From positions 23,722 through 87,721 of the forward strand of contig CAWBKY010000008.1 in NCBI GenBank assembly GCA_963789555.1: DNA of 64,000 nt, written 5' to 3'. The position numbers and the translations under genes are program-made. Source of the stretch: JACXTP01 sp963789555 (GTDB taxonomy: Archaea; Thermoplasmatota; Thermoplasmata; Methanomassiliicoccales; UBA472). Shown piece after piece: positions 1 through 8,850 of this stretch; positions within the stretch are counted from its first letter, which is position 1, and the number at the start of each line of letters is the position of its first letter. Under the pieces are notes generated by a model. The model did not search any database. It was not told where the DNA came from and saw only the letters and a list, made by a program, of their open reading frames with translations.

Positions 1-22
1 GTCATTTTCATTAGGGAGGGAC

Positions 23-1049
23 ATGGACGGCGTCGCCAAGAAGCGCAAGCGGACCATCACGGTCTTCGCGGCACTGTTCGTCCTGTTGTTCATCTTCATG
101 GTCCTGGACCTGGCCCAGGCGTTCATCCCGTTGAGCTTCAGGGATGCGCTGCTGGCGCTCTTCGGCATCGGCTCGGAGACCGAACATCATAGTGGTGCAG
201 CAGATGAACCTGCCCCGGGTGGTCATGGCCTGCGTGGTGGGGGCGGGACTGAGCATCGCCGGAGCGGTGATGCAGGCGGTGTTCCGCAACCCCATGGCCT
301 CGCCCTCCATCCTTGGGCTCTCGTCCGGGGCGGCCCTCGGGGCGGCGATCGCCATGACCTTCACCATAGCCTTTCTGCCGATGATGCTCATGGTGCCGCT
401 GTTGGCATTCGTGTTCTGCCTGGCCACGCTGTTCCTGGTGTACTCCATCTCCCACGTGGGCGGCCGGGTCCCGACCGAGACGCTGCTCCTGGCCGGCATC
501 GCCGTCGGAGCGTTCCTGAGCGCGCTGGTGTCGCTGCTCACCTACATAGCCGGGGACCAGATGCAGGGCATCATCTACTGGACCATGGGCAACCTCACCA
601 ACGCCGATTGGGAGAACGTGGCGATCGTGGCGCCGCTGGTCCTGGCCGGTTGCATCCTCATGATCTCCTACTCCAGGGAGCTGAACGCGCTCATGCTCGG
701 CGACGCGCACGCCCTCGACCTGGGGGTGGAGGTGCGCAAGGTGCGGTTGCAGCTGCTGGTGGCCTCGGCGCTGGTGACGGCGGCGGCGGTGGCCTTCGTC
801 GGCGTGATCGGCTTCGTCGGGCTGGTGGTGCCCCACATACTGCGCATCGTGCTGGGGCCGGACAACCGCACCCTGCTGCCCGCGTCGCTGCTGGGCGGGG
901 CGGCGTTCCTGCTCATGTGCGACTACATATCCCGGGTCATATCGCCCAGCATCGGCATCTTGCCGATCGGCATCATCACCGCGCTCATCGGGGCGCCCTA
1001 TTTCATCTACCTGCTGCGCAGGAGGAGGAGCGAGGTGGGATGGGACTGA
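23..1049 (+). CDS. FecCD/BtuC-type ABC transporter permease
   Basis: Membrane permease of an iron-siderophore, haem or cobalamin importer. After an N-terminal membrane segment (about residues 10-38) the FecCD signature region reads RNPMASPSILGLSSGAALGA, followed by many hydrophobic segments and the late VGLVVPHILR motif that contacts the ATPase. Length of about 340 residues is normal. The ATG at 23 has a GGGAGGGA Shine-Dalgarno just before it. The reading phase changes by one base near 175-185, where FGIGS continues in another frame as NIIVVQQMNLPRVVMA; an extra base is the simplest reading. It overlaps the ATPase start by 10 nt, so they are one operon. The substrate-binding protein is not in the window, so the ligand is unknown. 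Confidence 0.9.
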
Positions 1050-1840
1050 TGCTCAAGGTCAAGGACCTCTGCTTCTCCTACCGGGAGAGGCCGGTGCTCA
1101 AGGACGTGGACCTGGAGGTCCGCAAGGGCGAGGTCGTCGGCATCCTCGGTCCCAACGGCTGCGGCAAGACCACGTTGCTGAAGCTGTTGAACCGCAACCT
1201 GCGCCCCGAGTCGGGCCAGGTGTGGATGGAGGACAAGGACCTGGAGGCGGTGTCGAAGAAGGAGATCGCCCGGCACATCGCGGTGGTGCCGCAGGGCAAC
1301 GAGATACGGTTCGCCTTCACGGTGCGGGACATCGTGATGATGGGGCGCATGCCGTTCCTGCAGCAGTTCCAAGGGCGAGTCGTCGGAGGACGCGCACATC
1401 GTGGAGGAGGCGATGCGGAAGACGAACATCTCCGAGTTCGCCGACCGCTACATCAACACCATGAGCGGCGGGGAGAGGCAGACGGGTCATCATCGCCCGC
1501 GCCATCGCCCAGAGGCCGGAGATCATCCTGCTGGACGAGCCCACCTTGCATCTGGACATCAACTATCAGTTCGAGGTCCTGGACCTGGTGAAAAGGCTGT
1601 CGAAGGAGGAGGGGCTGACCGTGGTGATCGTCTCCCACGACCTGCCCATGGTGGTGCGGTATTGCGACCGGGTCGTGCTCATCCATGACCACAAGGTGTT
1701 CGCCGACGGGACGCCCGATGCGGTCCTGACCAGGGAGAACATGAAGACCGTGTTCAACATCGATGCGGTGTTGGAGTACGACAGCACCCTTGGAGGCGAA
1801 GAGCGTGAAGATGTTCGGCTCGTATGCGAAGCAGGCCTGA
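1040..1840 (+). CDS. FecE/BtuD-type ABC transporter ATPase
   Basis: Cytoplasmic ATPase partner of the preceding permease. Visible motifs in order: Walker A GPNGCGKTT (about residue 38), Q-loop VVPQGNE, ABC signature MSGGERQ, Walker B IILLDEP, D-loop LHLD and switch histidine VSHD. The gene is split by three single extra bases: near 1375, near 1487, and near 1800. After the last shift the protein ends naturally at the TGA at 1838-1840; without it the frame would run on to 1971 through sequence that does not look coding. About 266 residues in all, the usual family length. The ATG at 1040 lies inside the last codons of the permease gene, suggesting translational coupling. Confidence 0.88.
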
Positions 1841-2041
1841 CCTCGATCGATCTGTGTTCGTTCACGATGTGGGCAGGCATTCTTTGGCGGCACCGATCGG
1901 TTACATTTATTTTATTTCTTAATATTCAGATAGCCGATTGTACATGGCTCGGAAGGGTTGAGCGCTCATGACGAACGGACGCGACCCATCGGCATTGTAA
2001 CTATTATGATGACCTCCCAGCAATACTAGGATGGTGATCGT

Positions 2042-2955
2042 TTGGAGGAGAGCACGGAGTTGCGTCAGATAATGGACCGAGTGAGGGTCGAGCCGGGCAG
2101 CAAGGTCGAATTGGAAAGATATCCCAGCACTTGGCAGGACCCGGAGAGGCATGTCTATCATGGGCTTGGTCTGTCAAAGAAGAACGCGGACGAACTGTTG
2201 GCCAAGAGCCAAAAGGAGATCGCTGATGCCCAGGATGTGTTCTGGGCGGACAATCGCTTCGCCCTCCTCATCATCCTCCAGGGCATGGACGCCTCAGGCA
2301 AGGATGGGATAATCGAGCATGTCATGGCCGGGGTCAACCCACAGGGATGCCAGGTGACCTCCTTCAAGGCGCCCACCGCCGAGGAGGTGGACCATGACTT
2401 CCTGTGGCGATGCGTGAGGGCGATGCCGGAGAAGGGCAAGATCGGTATCTTCAACCGCTCCTATTACGAGGAGGTGCTGGTGGTCAAGGTGCACCCTGGA
2501 TTCCTGTACGAACCAACGATTGCCAGATGTCAGGTATGACAAGCAGTTCTGGGACCAGAGGTACCAGAGCATCAACGATCTGGAAGGGCACCTGGTGCGC
2601 AATGGCACCATCGTCATCAAGTTCTTCCTCAACATATCCGAGGAGGAGCAGCGGAAGCAATTGCTGGAGAGGACCGACCAACCGGAGAAACTCTGGAAGT
2701 TCAACCCCAACGATGTCAAGGAGAGGGAGCTCTGGCCCCAGTACATGGAGGCCTACCGGGAGATGCTGGGGGCCACGAGCACGGAGCAGTGCCCCTGGTA
2801 CGTGCTGCCGGCAGACCAGAAATGGTTGTCGCGCGTCCTCGCCGCCCTGATCGTCTCATCGGAGATCAAACGGCTTGGGTCTGAAGTTCCCTGAGCCGTC
2901 GGCGGAGTACTTGAAGGCGGTGGAGGAGGCCAGGACCAAGCTCATGAAAGGCTGA
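2042..2955 (+). CDS. ppk2: Polyphosphate kinase 2 family protein
   Basis: Transfers phosphate between polyphosphate and nucleotides (PPK2 family, P-loop kinase fold, cytoplasmic). Visible: the N-terminal family block, Walker A GMDASGKDG (about residue 81), the TAEEVDHDFLWR region, Walker B-like FNRSYYEEVLV, and the late KFNPNDVKERELW lid region. About 300 residues, typical of single-domain PPK2. The TTG start at 2042 follows a GGTGATC Shine-Dalgarno at 2033-2039. Two one-base insertions split it: near 2515-2530 and near 2880, after which it ends in SAEYLKAVEEARTKLMKG and TGA at 2953. Whether it prefers AMP, ADP or GDP cannot be read from sequence alone. It stands alone between transporters. 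Confidence 0.92.
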
Positions 2956-3016
2956 GGGCCATGACCTTGGTCGGGCAGAGATGACCGTCCGGGCGAAATG
3001 AAGAACGGTCCCTCAA

Positions 3017-3220
3017 CTAGGCCTGCCAGAGCTCTTCGCTGATGATCGGCTTGCTGTCGTCCAACCTGACGATGTCCACGAAAACGTACTTGCCCACCGG
3101 GATGCCGATCTCCTTGAGCTTCTTCTTGACCGCCCTCTTGGCGTCCTCGTTGTTGTCGCATTCGATGGTGTCGCTGGTGACGTTGCCTGACCAGTTGATC
3201 TTGTACTCGTATTTTGACAT
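3017..3220 (-). CDS. Small hypothetical protein, 67 residues
   Basis: I do not recognise a family. The protein is polar and mixed alpha/beta (KYEYKINWSGNV, then a Lys-rich helix DAKRAVKKKLKEIGI, then a beta segment KYVFVDIVRL). The ATG at 3220 is chosen over an upstream in-frame start because GGGCGATCAG lies directly before it, a reasonable archaeal Shine-Dalgarno. It ends with TAG, one of only a few genes here that use this stop. It is convergent with ppk2 and divergent from the MFS gene; an AT-rich stretch with T-runs at about 3249-3270 is its likely promoter. Function unknown. Confidence 0.6.
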   Translation of the reverse strand: MSKYEYKINWSGNVTSDTIECDNNEDAKRAVKKKLKEIGIPVGKYVFVDIVRLDDSKPIISEELWQA

Positions 3221-3355
3221 CTGATCGCCCTTGCAGAAGCAGCCCATGTAGTGTTTTTTTATTATTTATTCGGTCGGGCCTGATGATCGAATTCCATGCG
3301 ATCGTCCATCTCATGAATGGATTGGATCGATTGAGTTCGGGCGACAAACTCATAT

Positions 3356-4588
3356 GTGGAGAGAGACCGATGCGTACCTGTGTTCCGCAACCGGGAGGCC
3401 GCCAGTCGCTTCCTGCTCATCCTCGGGTCGGTGGCAGCGCTGGCGATCTTCTCCTCCACCATGTCCAAGAACCCCGCCCTGCCCCTGCTGGCCCTGGACA
3501 TCGGCGCGAGCGAGGCGCAGATCGGGCTGGTCTCCTCCATAAGCCCCATCCCGGGCATCCTCATCAGCAGCGTGGTCGGGGCCTATTCGGACAGGCACGG
3601 AAGGTCGCGCATCATCACCATATCCCTGCTCATCTTCGCCACCGCCCCTTTCCTCTACCTCTTCGTCACCGAGGTATGGCAGCTGGCGCTGGTGAGGTTC
3701 TACCATGGGTTCGCGACGGCCATGTTCATGCCGGTGGCCATGGCGGCGGTGGCGGACCGATTCCAATCGTCCTCCCGAGGCCAGGCCTTGGGGGCCTATT
3801 CCTCGTTCACCATGGCCGGTCGTTTCATGGCGCCCTTCATGGGTGGCGCGCTGATCTTCTATGCCAGTTTCACTTCGCTCTATCTGGTGATCGGTCTCTC
3901 CGCCATCGTTGCTCTACTGCTCTCCCTGGCCATCCCCTGGGACGCGAAGGGGACGGTCGTCCATGCCAAGAAGTTCGAAGGGTCGACGGTCTCGGCGCTG
4001 AGATCGGTGGTCAAGGAACGCCGCATCATGGTGACGTCCTCGATGGAGGCTTTGCAATATTTTGCCATGGGAGCCTTCGAGGCCTTCCTGCCCATCTACA
4101 TGGACCAGGTGCTCCACTTCAACACGCTGGAGATCGGGTTCGTCATGGGCATCCAGGTGGTGGCCATGCTTCTGACCAAACCGCTGATGGGAAGGTTGTC
4201 CGACCGGCGCGGCAGGGTCCCCTTCATCGTTGGAGGGCTGTTGCTGGGCGGGGTGGCCATCGCCCTCATGCCCCTGGCCTCCAACCTCTATGTGCTGGCG
4301 GGCCTCTCCATCGCCTTCGGCCTCACCGTGGCCACGGTCACTGCGTCCACCTCCGCCCTGGTGACCGAGATCGCTGGTTCGTCGGCCCATGGGTCCTCCA
4401 TCGGCGTCCTCAGCTCCATCATGGACGTCGGGCACTCGGTGGGCCCTTTCGTGACCGGTCTGGTGATCGGCATGGTCTCCTTCATGGCGGGCTTCGGTCT
4501 GGCCGCCGTGCTCTTGATCGTCGGCGCCATCATCTTCGCGGTGGAGATGAGGACGACCGCGAATGGTCCATCCGTCCATCTTCGATGA
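3356..4588 (+). CDS. Major facilitator superfamily transporter
   Basis: Secondary transporter of the inner membrane. About 410 residues with twelve expected membrane segments; the loop 2-3 motif SDRHGRSR is clear (about residue 83) and the second half repeats it as SDRRGRVP (about residue 285), the hallmark of the MFS internal duplication. The frame is unbroken. GTG at 3356 gives the longest protein; a second GTG at 3380 (V-F-R-N-R) would also keep all membrane segments, and nothing upstream decides between them. The family resembles drug/multidrug exporters, but the substrate is not predictable. Monocistronic as far as can be seen. Confidence 0.88.
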   Translation: MERDRCVPVFRNREAASRFLLILGSVAALAIFSSTMSKNPALPLLALDIGASEAQIGLVSSISPIPGILISSVVGAYSDRHGRSRIITISLLIFATAPFLYLFVTEVWQLALVRFYHGFATAMFMPVAMAAVADRFQSSSRGQALGAYSSFTMAGRFMAPFMGGALIFYASFTSLYLVIGLSAIVALLLSLAIPWDAKGTVVHAKKFEGSTVSALRSVVKERRIMVTSSMEALQYFAMGAFEAFLPIYMDQVLHFNTLEIGFVMGIQVVAMLLTKPLMGRLSDRRGRVPFIVGGLLLGGVAIALMPLASNLYVLAGLSIAFGLTVATVTASTSALVTEIAGSSAHGSSIGVLSSIMDVGHSVGPFVTGLVIGMVSFMAGFGLAAVLLIVGAIIFAVEMRTTANGPSVHLR

Positions 4589-4672
4589 AAGAGCGTGTCA
4601 ATTATGACAAGTTTATACCCCTCGCGATACAAGATTATGGACATGCCTCCACAAAGGGGAAGGGGACGAAGG

Positions 4673-5124
4673 ATGACCCTTGCTTTTGAGGACGCCATCA
4701 GGGGAGTCGGAGTTCAGCGCCTATCGGGACCAGGCCGCCGACCCGCCGGCCATAGTGGTCAATGTGGGCAAGACCGAGCTCAGGTACCATCTGAGATGTC
4801 TTGAGGACCTTAAACACGATGCTGTTGTCCTATGGGGACTGGATGCCATTGGGAAATGCTGACGAGCAGAAGCCGGCCAAGGAAGGAACGGTCGAGGCCT
4901 GGGCTCGCTCACCAGATAATCCCGTAGGGGGTTGGTATGGGCTCAAGAAGGGCTTGCGAGGGCGTTTTGCCACATACATCCCACCCATCATGGAGGCCCT
5001 TGGACTGGCGGAGGTGGAACATAACCCAAGGAACAATCGCATGCGGGCCATCCAAGTAAGAGAGCCTCTGGTGTGGTTAATTCAGGAAAAGAGCTTCGTC
5101 TCGACCCAAACACGCGTTCACTAG
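4673..5124 (+). CDS. Hypothetical protein, split by two indels
   Basis: Unrecognised cytoplasmic protein of about 150 residues. It is assembled from three phases: MTLAFEDAIR at the ATG at 4673, then GESEFSAYRDQAADPP to GLDAIG, then ADEQKPAKEG to the TAG at 5122. The phase changes by one base in the GGGG run near 4700 and again near 4850. The middle part (IVVNVGKTELRYHLRCLEDL) suggests an alpha/beta domain; the last part is Arg/Lys-rich with PIMEALGLAEVEHNPRN. The ATG follows GGACGAAGG, a weak Shine-Dalgarno. That three pieces join into a protein-like sequence is the main support for a real gene. Confidence 0.55.
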
Positions 5125-5198
5125 GTGAATTGGTCAGAATATTGAACTTTCCGATCTCCATTTTGTTACAGTCTTACATGCTGCGGTACCGATAAAAG

Positions 5199-5208
5199 CC
5201 TTATATAC
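5199..5208 (+). promoter_or_regulatory. TATA box for the fasciclin gene
   Basis: CCTTATATAC lies about 45-50 nt before the ATG at 5252, preceded by a purine-rich GATAAAAG stretch that could serve as BRE. Transcription would start near 5230, just upstream of an AGGAGG Shine-Dalgarno at 5239-5244. Confidence 0.6.
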
Positions 5209-5251
5209 CGGTCCTTCCCAAGGATATCATTCACTATAGGAGGTTTTACTC

Positions 5252-5662
5252 ATGCCAGACATAGTTGATTTAGCAATATCAGGAAAATTCAATACATTGG
5301 TCGCGGCGGTTAAGGCGGCGGGCCTTGTGGATACCCTCAAGGGACCTGGACCGTTCACAGTGTTCGCGCCGACCGACGAAGCGTTTGCGAAATTGCCCCC
5401 AGGGACGGTAGATGGACTTTTGAAGGATATCCCCAAATTGAAGAGCATCCTCCTTTACCATGTGGTTAGTGGAAAGGTCATGGCCGCGGATGTCGTCAAA
5501 TTGAAAACCGCCAAGACCGTCCAAGGGGGAGAGGTAAAGATCGAGGTCAAGGGGCTTTTTAAAAAGAAGGTCATGGTCAACAACGCGACCGTTATCAAGA
5601 CCGACATCGTGGCCAGTAACGGCGTTTGCCATGCGATAGACACGGTCCTTATCCCCAAATAA
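5252..5662 (+). CDS. Fasciclin (FAS1) domain protein
   Basis: A single FAS1 domain of 136 residues and nothing else. The family block is very clear: a first helix, then GPFTVFAPTDEAF (H1 motif, about residues 39-51), LLYHVVSGKV, and the end motif NGVCHAIDTVLIPK (H2). FAS1 domains mediate cell-cell or matrix adhesion. Here no signal peptide or membrane anchor is visible at the N-terminus (MPDIVDLAISGKF), unlike many secreted homologues, so it is either cytoplasmic or exported another way. Strong AGGAGG Shine-Dalgarno 8 nt before the ATG and a good TATA box suggest robust expression. Monocistronic. Confidence 0.95.
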   Translation: MPDIVDLAISGKFNTLVAAVKAAGLVDTLKGPGPFTVFAPTDEAFAKLPPGTVDGLLKDIPKLKSILLYHVVSGKVMAADVVKLKTAKTVQGGEVKIEVKGLFKKKVMVNNATVIKTDIVASNGVCHAIDTVLIPK

Positions 5663-5870
5663 GCAATGGATGAACAAGACCGAAGACCCTTGTCTGAGGG
5701 TCAAACACCTTATTTCTTATCCTTTCGACCGCTTAATGGATAGTCTTCATATTGGATTAAAAGAGGGACCCCATCTCACTTCGGGGGAAGGCGCGAATAA
5801 TGGACGAAGGGGTCGATCAAGGGTGCATGGTTGCATCGGCTCGGACATTCAGCATGTATCCCCCTTGATC

Positions 5871-6611
5871 TTATATCTCCCTCCACCTCGCCTTCTTCAG
5901 TCCGATCCATAGGAAGACCGTGGTCACCGCGATAAGGACGGCCCAATCGACGATGAGCATGTTCCTGGAGACCTCCACGAAACCGATGAGGTAATGACCG
6001 ATCTGGGCCGCGTAGGTGGTGGGCGAGAGGTAGGCCAGATAGCGCCACGGCAGAGGGATGTACTCCAACGGATAATACACCGGGGCCAAGGTGGTGAAGA
6101 GCAGGGAGAGCAGGCGGGTGAAGGCGAAGCTCTGCACGATGTCGGTGGAGAAGGTGGCTAGGGCGAAGCCCAACGATATCGACATCACGAACATGAGCAG
6201 CATGACGATGACTATGCCGAGCACCTTGACCGGCTCGATGTCCACATAGATGGCGAACAGAATGGCCAGAATGATCAGGGCCGGCGAGGCGTAGATCAGC
6301 TCCGAGAGGGCCATGCCGCTCACGTAGACCGGGGCGCTGGTGGGCGATGCCACCACCATGTCCTGGAGCTTGAAGTCGTTCTTCAGATGGGACAGGTCGG
6401 CCTGGAGGCTGGTCCCGGCGGTGAACATGGTCATGATGAGGCCGCCCACGATCCCCACCTCCAGCAGCGCGCCGTCGCTGATGAAGAATATCAGGGTGAG
6501 GAAGGAGAGGGGCGACAGGACGGTGATGACCAGGACCGCCGGATAGTTCTTCATCTCGTAGATGGCGTTCACGAGGATGGAGGCCAGGAACTGGCTGCTG
6601 AGCCGGCTCAT
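5871..6611 (-). CDS. ABC-2 type transporter permease
   Basis: Membrane half of an ABC exporter (246 residues). After a short N-terminus (MSRLSSQFLASILVNAIYEM) there are six hydrophobic segments with the ABC-2 pattern, including LMFVMSISLGFALATFS and the late APVYYPLEYIPLPWRYLAYL motif typical of the family. The ATG at 6611 overlaps the ATPase stop as ATGA, so the two proteins are translationally coupled. A frameshift in the ATPase brings both into one apparent 563-residue frame, which should not be read as a fusion. Substrate (lipid, drug or peptide) unknown. Confidence 0.88.
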   Translation of the reverse strand: MSRLSSQFLASILVNAIYEMKNYPAVLVITVLSPLSFLTLIFFISDGALLEVGIVGGLIMTMFTAGTSLQADLSHLKNDFKLQDMVVASPTSAPVYVSGMALSELIYASPALIILAILFAIYVDIEPVKVLGIVIVMLLMFVMSISLGFALATFSTDIVQSFAFTRLLSLLFTTLAPVYYPLEYIPLPWRYLAYLSPTTYAAQIGHYLIGFVEVSRNMLIVDWAVLIAVTTVFLWIGLKKARWREI

Positions 6612-7562
6612 TCCTCCTCCACCTCCTTGCTCTCCCTGACCTCGGGGTCCATGGCCCCGACCATGTAGGTGAAGATGTCGTCCAAGGTGACCGGGTTCAC
6701 GGAGAACTGGGCCTTCCGCTCGATAAGATGGTGCGATATCTCCAGCGCCTCGTCCTTGGTGGTGAGGACCTGGACCAGGCCGTTGTTCAGGGTAATGCAT
6801 CTCGCCCTGCACCGGCGGCAGGTCCACGCCCTTGGGGACCTTGACGCTGTACTGGTGCTTGAGCCGGCCCCTGAGCTCGTCCATGTTGCCCAGGGTCAGC
6901 AGCTTGCCGTCGTCCAATATGCCGATGCGGTCCGCCACGCTCTCCGCTTCCTCCAGGTAGTGGGTGGTGAGGAAGACGAACCGCTCCTTGCCCAGCTCGA
7001 TGAGCAATTTCCACAGGTCCTGCCTGGATATGGGGTCGAGGCCGGTGCTCGGCTCGTCCAGGAAAACGAACTCCGCGTCCGAGGCCAGTACCATCGCCAC
7101 CAGCACCTTGCGCTTCATGCCGCCGGAGAGGGTGCGGTTGAGGCGGTCCGCATGCTTCTCCATGCCCACCTGGGCGATGGCCTCGATGGCCTTCCTCTTG
7201 GATTCGCTGTAGCCCAGACCTCTCCACAGCAGATAGGCGGAGACGGCCTGGACCGGCGTCATCCACGCCACCGTCCTCCCTTCCTGGGGCACGACCGCCA
7301 TCCGCTCCCGGAGCTTGTTGGCGTCCGCCATGACGTCGAGGCCGTCGATGGTGGCCCTCCCGGAACTTGGCTCAAGGAGTGTCGAAAGTATCCTTGCCAG
7401 GGTGGTCTTTCCCGCCCCGTTCCTCCCGATCAGGGAGAAGATGCCGTGGGCGGGGATGGTGAAGCTTATGTCGGATAGGGCGGTCTTATCGCCCCCGTAC
7501 ACCTTGGCGATCCTATCGCAGGTGATCTCACTGTCCCTGGTTATGGTCCCATTCCTCCCCAC
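6608..7562 (-). CDS. ABC exporter ATPase
   Basis: ATPase of the CcmA/DrrA type, partner of the ABC-2 permease. Motifs: Walker A GRNGAGKTT (about residue 47), Q-loop VVPQEG, signature LSGGMKRK, Walker B EFVFLDEPSTGLDP and switch histidine LTTHYLEEAE. The frame shifts by one base near 6790-6800; in the restored frame the C-terminal domain reads LNNGLVQVLTTKDEAL and ends in ESKEVEEE at TGA 6608-6610. About 317 residues, normal. A GTG at 7562 is the only sensible start and overlaps the end of the DUF3795 gene by 35 bp, so the three genes form one operon. Confidence 0.88.
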
Positions 7563-7965
7563 AGTTGAGACAACGGGGACGATGGACGCACCGCAGGCCC
7601 CCGCAAGAGGGACAAGTGTACCTCTCGGCCTGATCGGCCAGGAAGGCCTCCATGCCCCGGTCCTTGATCTCGGTCAGGTTGGCGATCATGCTCATGCCAT
7701 ATTTGGTGCGGTAGCGCTTGTCCAGCTGCTTCAAACGCTTACAGGGCATCCTTTCACATTCATAGCAAAAGTGGGACCGATTGTCGCGGATGGTCTCGCA
7801 GTTGTAGATGATGCAGGACAGACAGGACTTAGGTTTGTTGGAATCCTCCTCCCGGCACCCCGGGCATCTGTTCTTGGGGCGTTGGTAGGCCAGGCACAGG
7901 GCGCAGTTCATCCCGCAGGGGGCGACCATATTGGGCTCGAGCGCGCTGGGGTCGGTCCGGGTCAT
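7528..7965 (-). CDS. DUF3795 Cys-rich protein
   Basis: 145-residue protein with the DUF3795 signature near its start, VAPCGMNCALCLAYQR, followed by CPGCREE, a further CLSC, and a second metal-binding set CPSCGG and CLNCGEEW at the C-terminus. Twelve or more Cys residues in pairs suggest bound zinc or an iron-sulfur centre. The family is widespread in anaerobes but has no proven function. It is the first gene of a probable operon with the ABC exporter. Divergent from the small gene at 8077. Confidence 0.85.
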   Translation of the reverse strand: MTRTDPSALEPNMVAPCGMNCALCLAYQRPKNRCPGCREEDSNKPKSCLSCIIYNCETIRDNRSHFCYECERMPCKRLKQLDKRYRTKYGMSMIANLTEIKDRGMEAFLADQAERYTCPSCGGLRCVHRPRCLNCGEEWDHNQGQ

Positions 7966-8076
7966 AGCGTTATTAGTGGCGTTCTCTCTAGTTTAATCCT
8001 TCGGGGCAATCGATTGGACCAGGGGACCAGAGAGTCTGGCTGACCCTTCCGTATCGACCAAGGCCGAAGCGAAGGA

Positions 8077-8283
8077 TTGATGAATGGTCGCCTCCAATCC
8101 CAATTCATGGACTCCGACCGGGGCTGGGAACAGGTGGAATGTAGATGCGAGACGTGCAACACCTATGATCTAAGAGGCCTCTGGAAATGCGAGTGCGAGG
8201 CCCTCAACGTTTCCAAGAACGAGGCCTGCTGGAGGTGCGAGCGGCCTCGGCCACCTGCGACAGAGGAGAGGCCGAAGAAATGA
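8077..8283 (+). CDS. Small RanBP2-like zinc-finger protein
   Basis: 68 residues. Two Cys groups are visible: CRCETC (about residues 23-28) and a C-terminal LWKCECEALNVSKNEACWRC, which matches the RanBP2-type pattern W-x-C-x-C-x(3)-N-x(6)-C-x(2)-C, with one rather than two residues between the first pair. This fold binds RNA or proteins in other organisms; here the role is unknown. ATG at 8077 is taken; an inner ATG at 8107 (MDSDRGWEQ) would keep both Cys groups. The tail is Pro/Lys/Glu-rich and probably disordered. Confidence 0.6.
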   Translation: MMNGRLQSQFMDSDRGWEQVECRCETCNTYDLRGLWKCECEALNVSKNEACWRCERPRPPATEERPKK

Positions 8284-8302
8284 GCCATGCTTGGATATGG
8301 AC

Positions 8303-8680
8303 TCACTTGTCACCTTTTGCCAGGTTCTCCTTGACGCGGAATCTCACTATCCTCTCGATGAGGTCGAATGGGATCGGGCCAGCGATGGGAAATCGCACCG
8401 TGCCTTTGGAGACCTCATATTTCGAAAGCTCCTTCTGGAAAGCATCGATGCCCGACGGGGTGGGATAGAACCCGATGTGGGTCTTGTAGGCGGCAAAGTG
8501 CACCAGGTTACCGTTGAGCCGGAAGGTGGGCATGCCGTATCTTATCGCCTCCTCCGCTCCAGGTGCGGCGCTTTTGATGACCTCCCTCAGCCTTCGCAAG
8601 GTGGCTTGGACATCCGGCGGGAACATCGCGATATACTCATCGATGTTGGAGTAATCGAGCTCGTGGTTGCCCATCTTCAT
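8303..8680 (-). CDS. DUF1801 (YdhG-like) protein
   Basis: 125-residue protein of the DUF1801 fold. The family landmarks are present: NIDEYIAMFPPDVQATLRRL at the start, EEAIRYGMPTFRLNG in the middle, HIGFYPTPSGIDAF, and the KGTVRFPIAGPIPFDLIERI block near the end. Homologues resemble iron-chaperone frataxin-like folds but have no settled function. The ATG at 8680 (MKMGNHELDY) fits family N-termini better than an upstream in-frame ATG at 8740. Convergent with the small zinc-finger gene. Confidence 0.85.
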   Translation of the reverse strand: MKMGNHELDYSNIDEYIAMFPPDVQATLRRLREVIKSAAPGAEEAIRYGMPTFRLNGNLVHFAAYKTHIGFYPTPSGIDAFQKELSKYEVSKGTVRFPIAGPIPFDLIERIVRFRVKENLAKGDK

Positions 8681-8850
8681 GATGCTCAGTTCCTTCCTGT
8701 CGTTATTTATAATTTTAGAACGGGGATGAATGAGCATCATTGGAATTCACTCTCGGCCAATGAGGCTAAGAGGGCAATTCTCCAAGGATCGGATGAATGA
8801 TGGCACAGGACATGAGCTAATTGGTCTAGGGGTTGAATATGCCAACCGCG

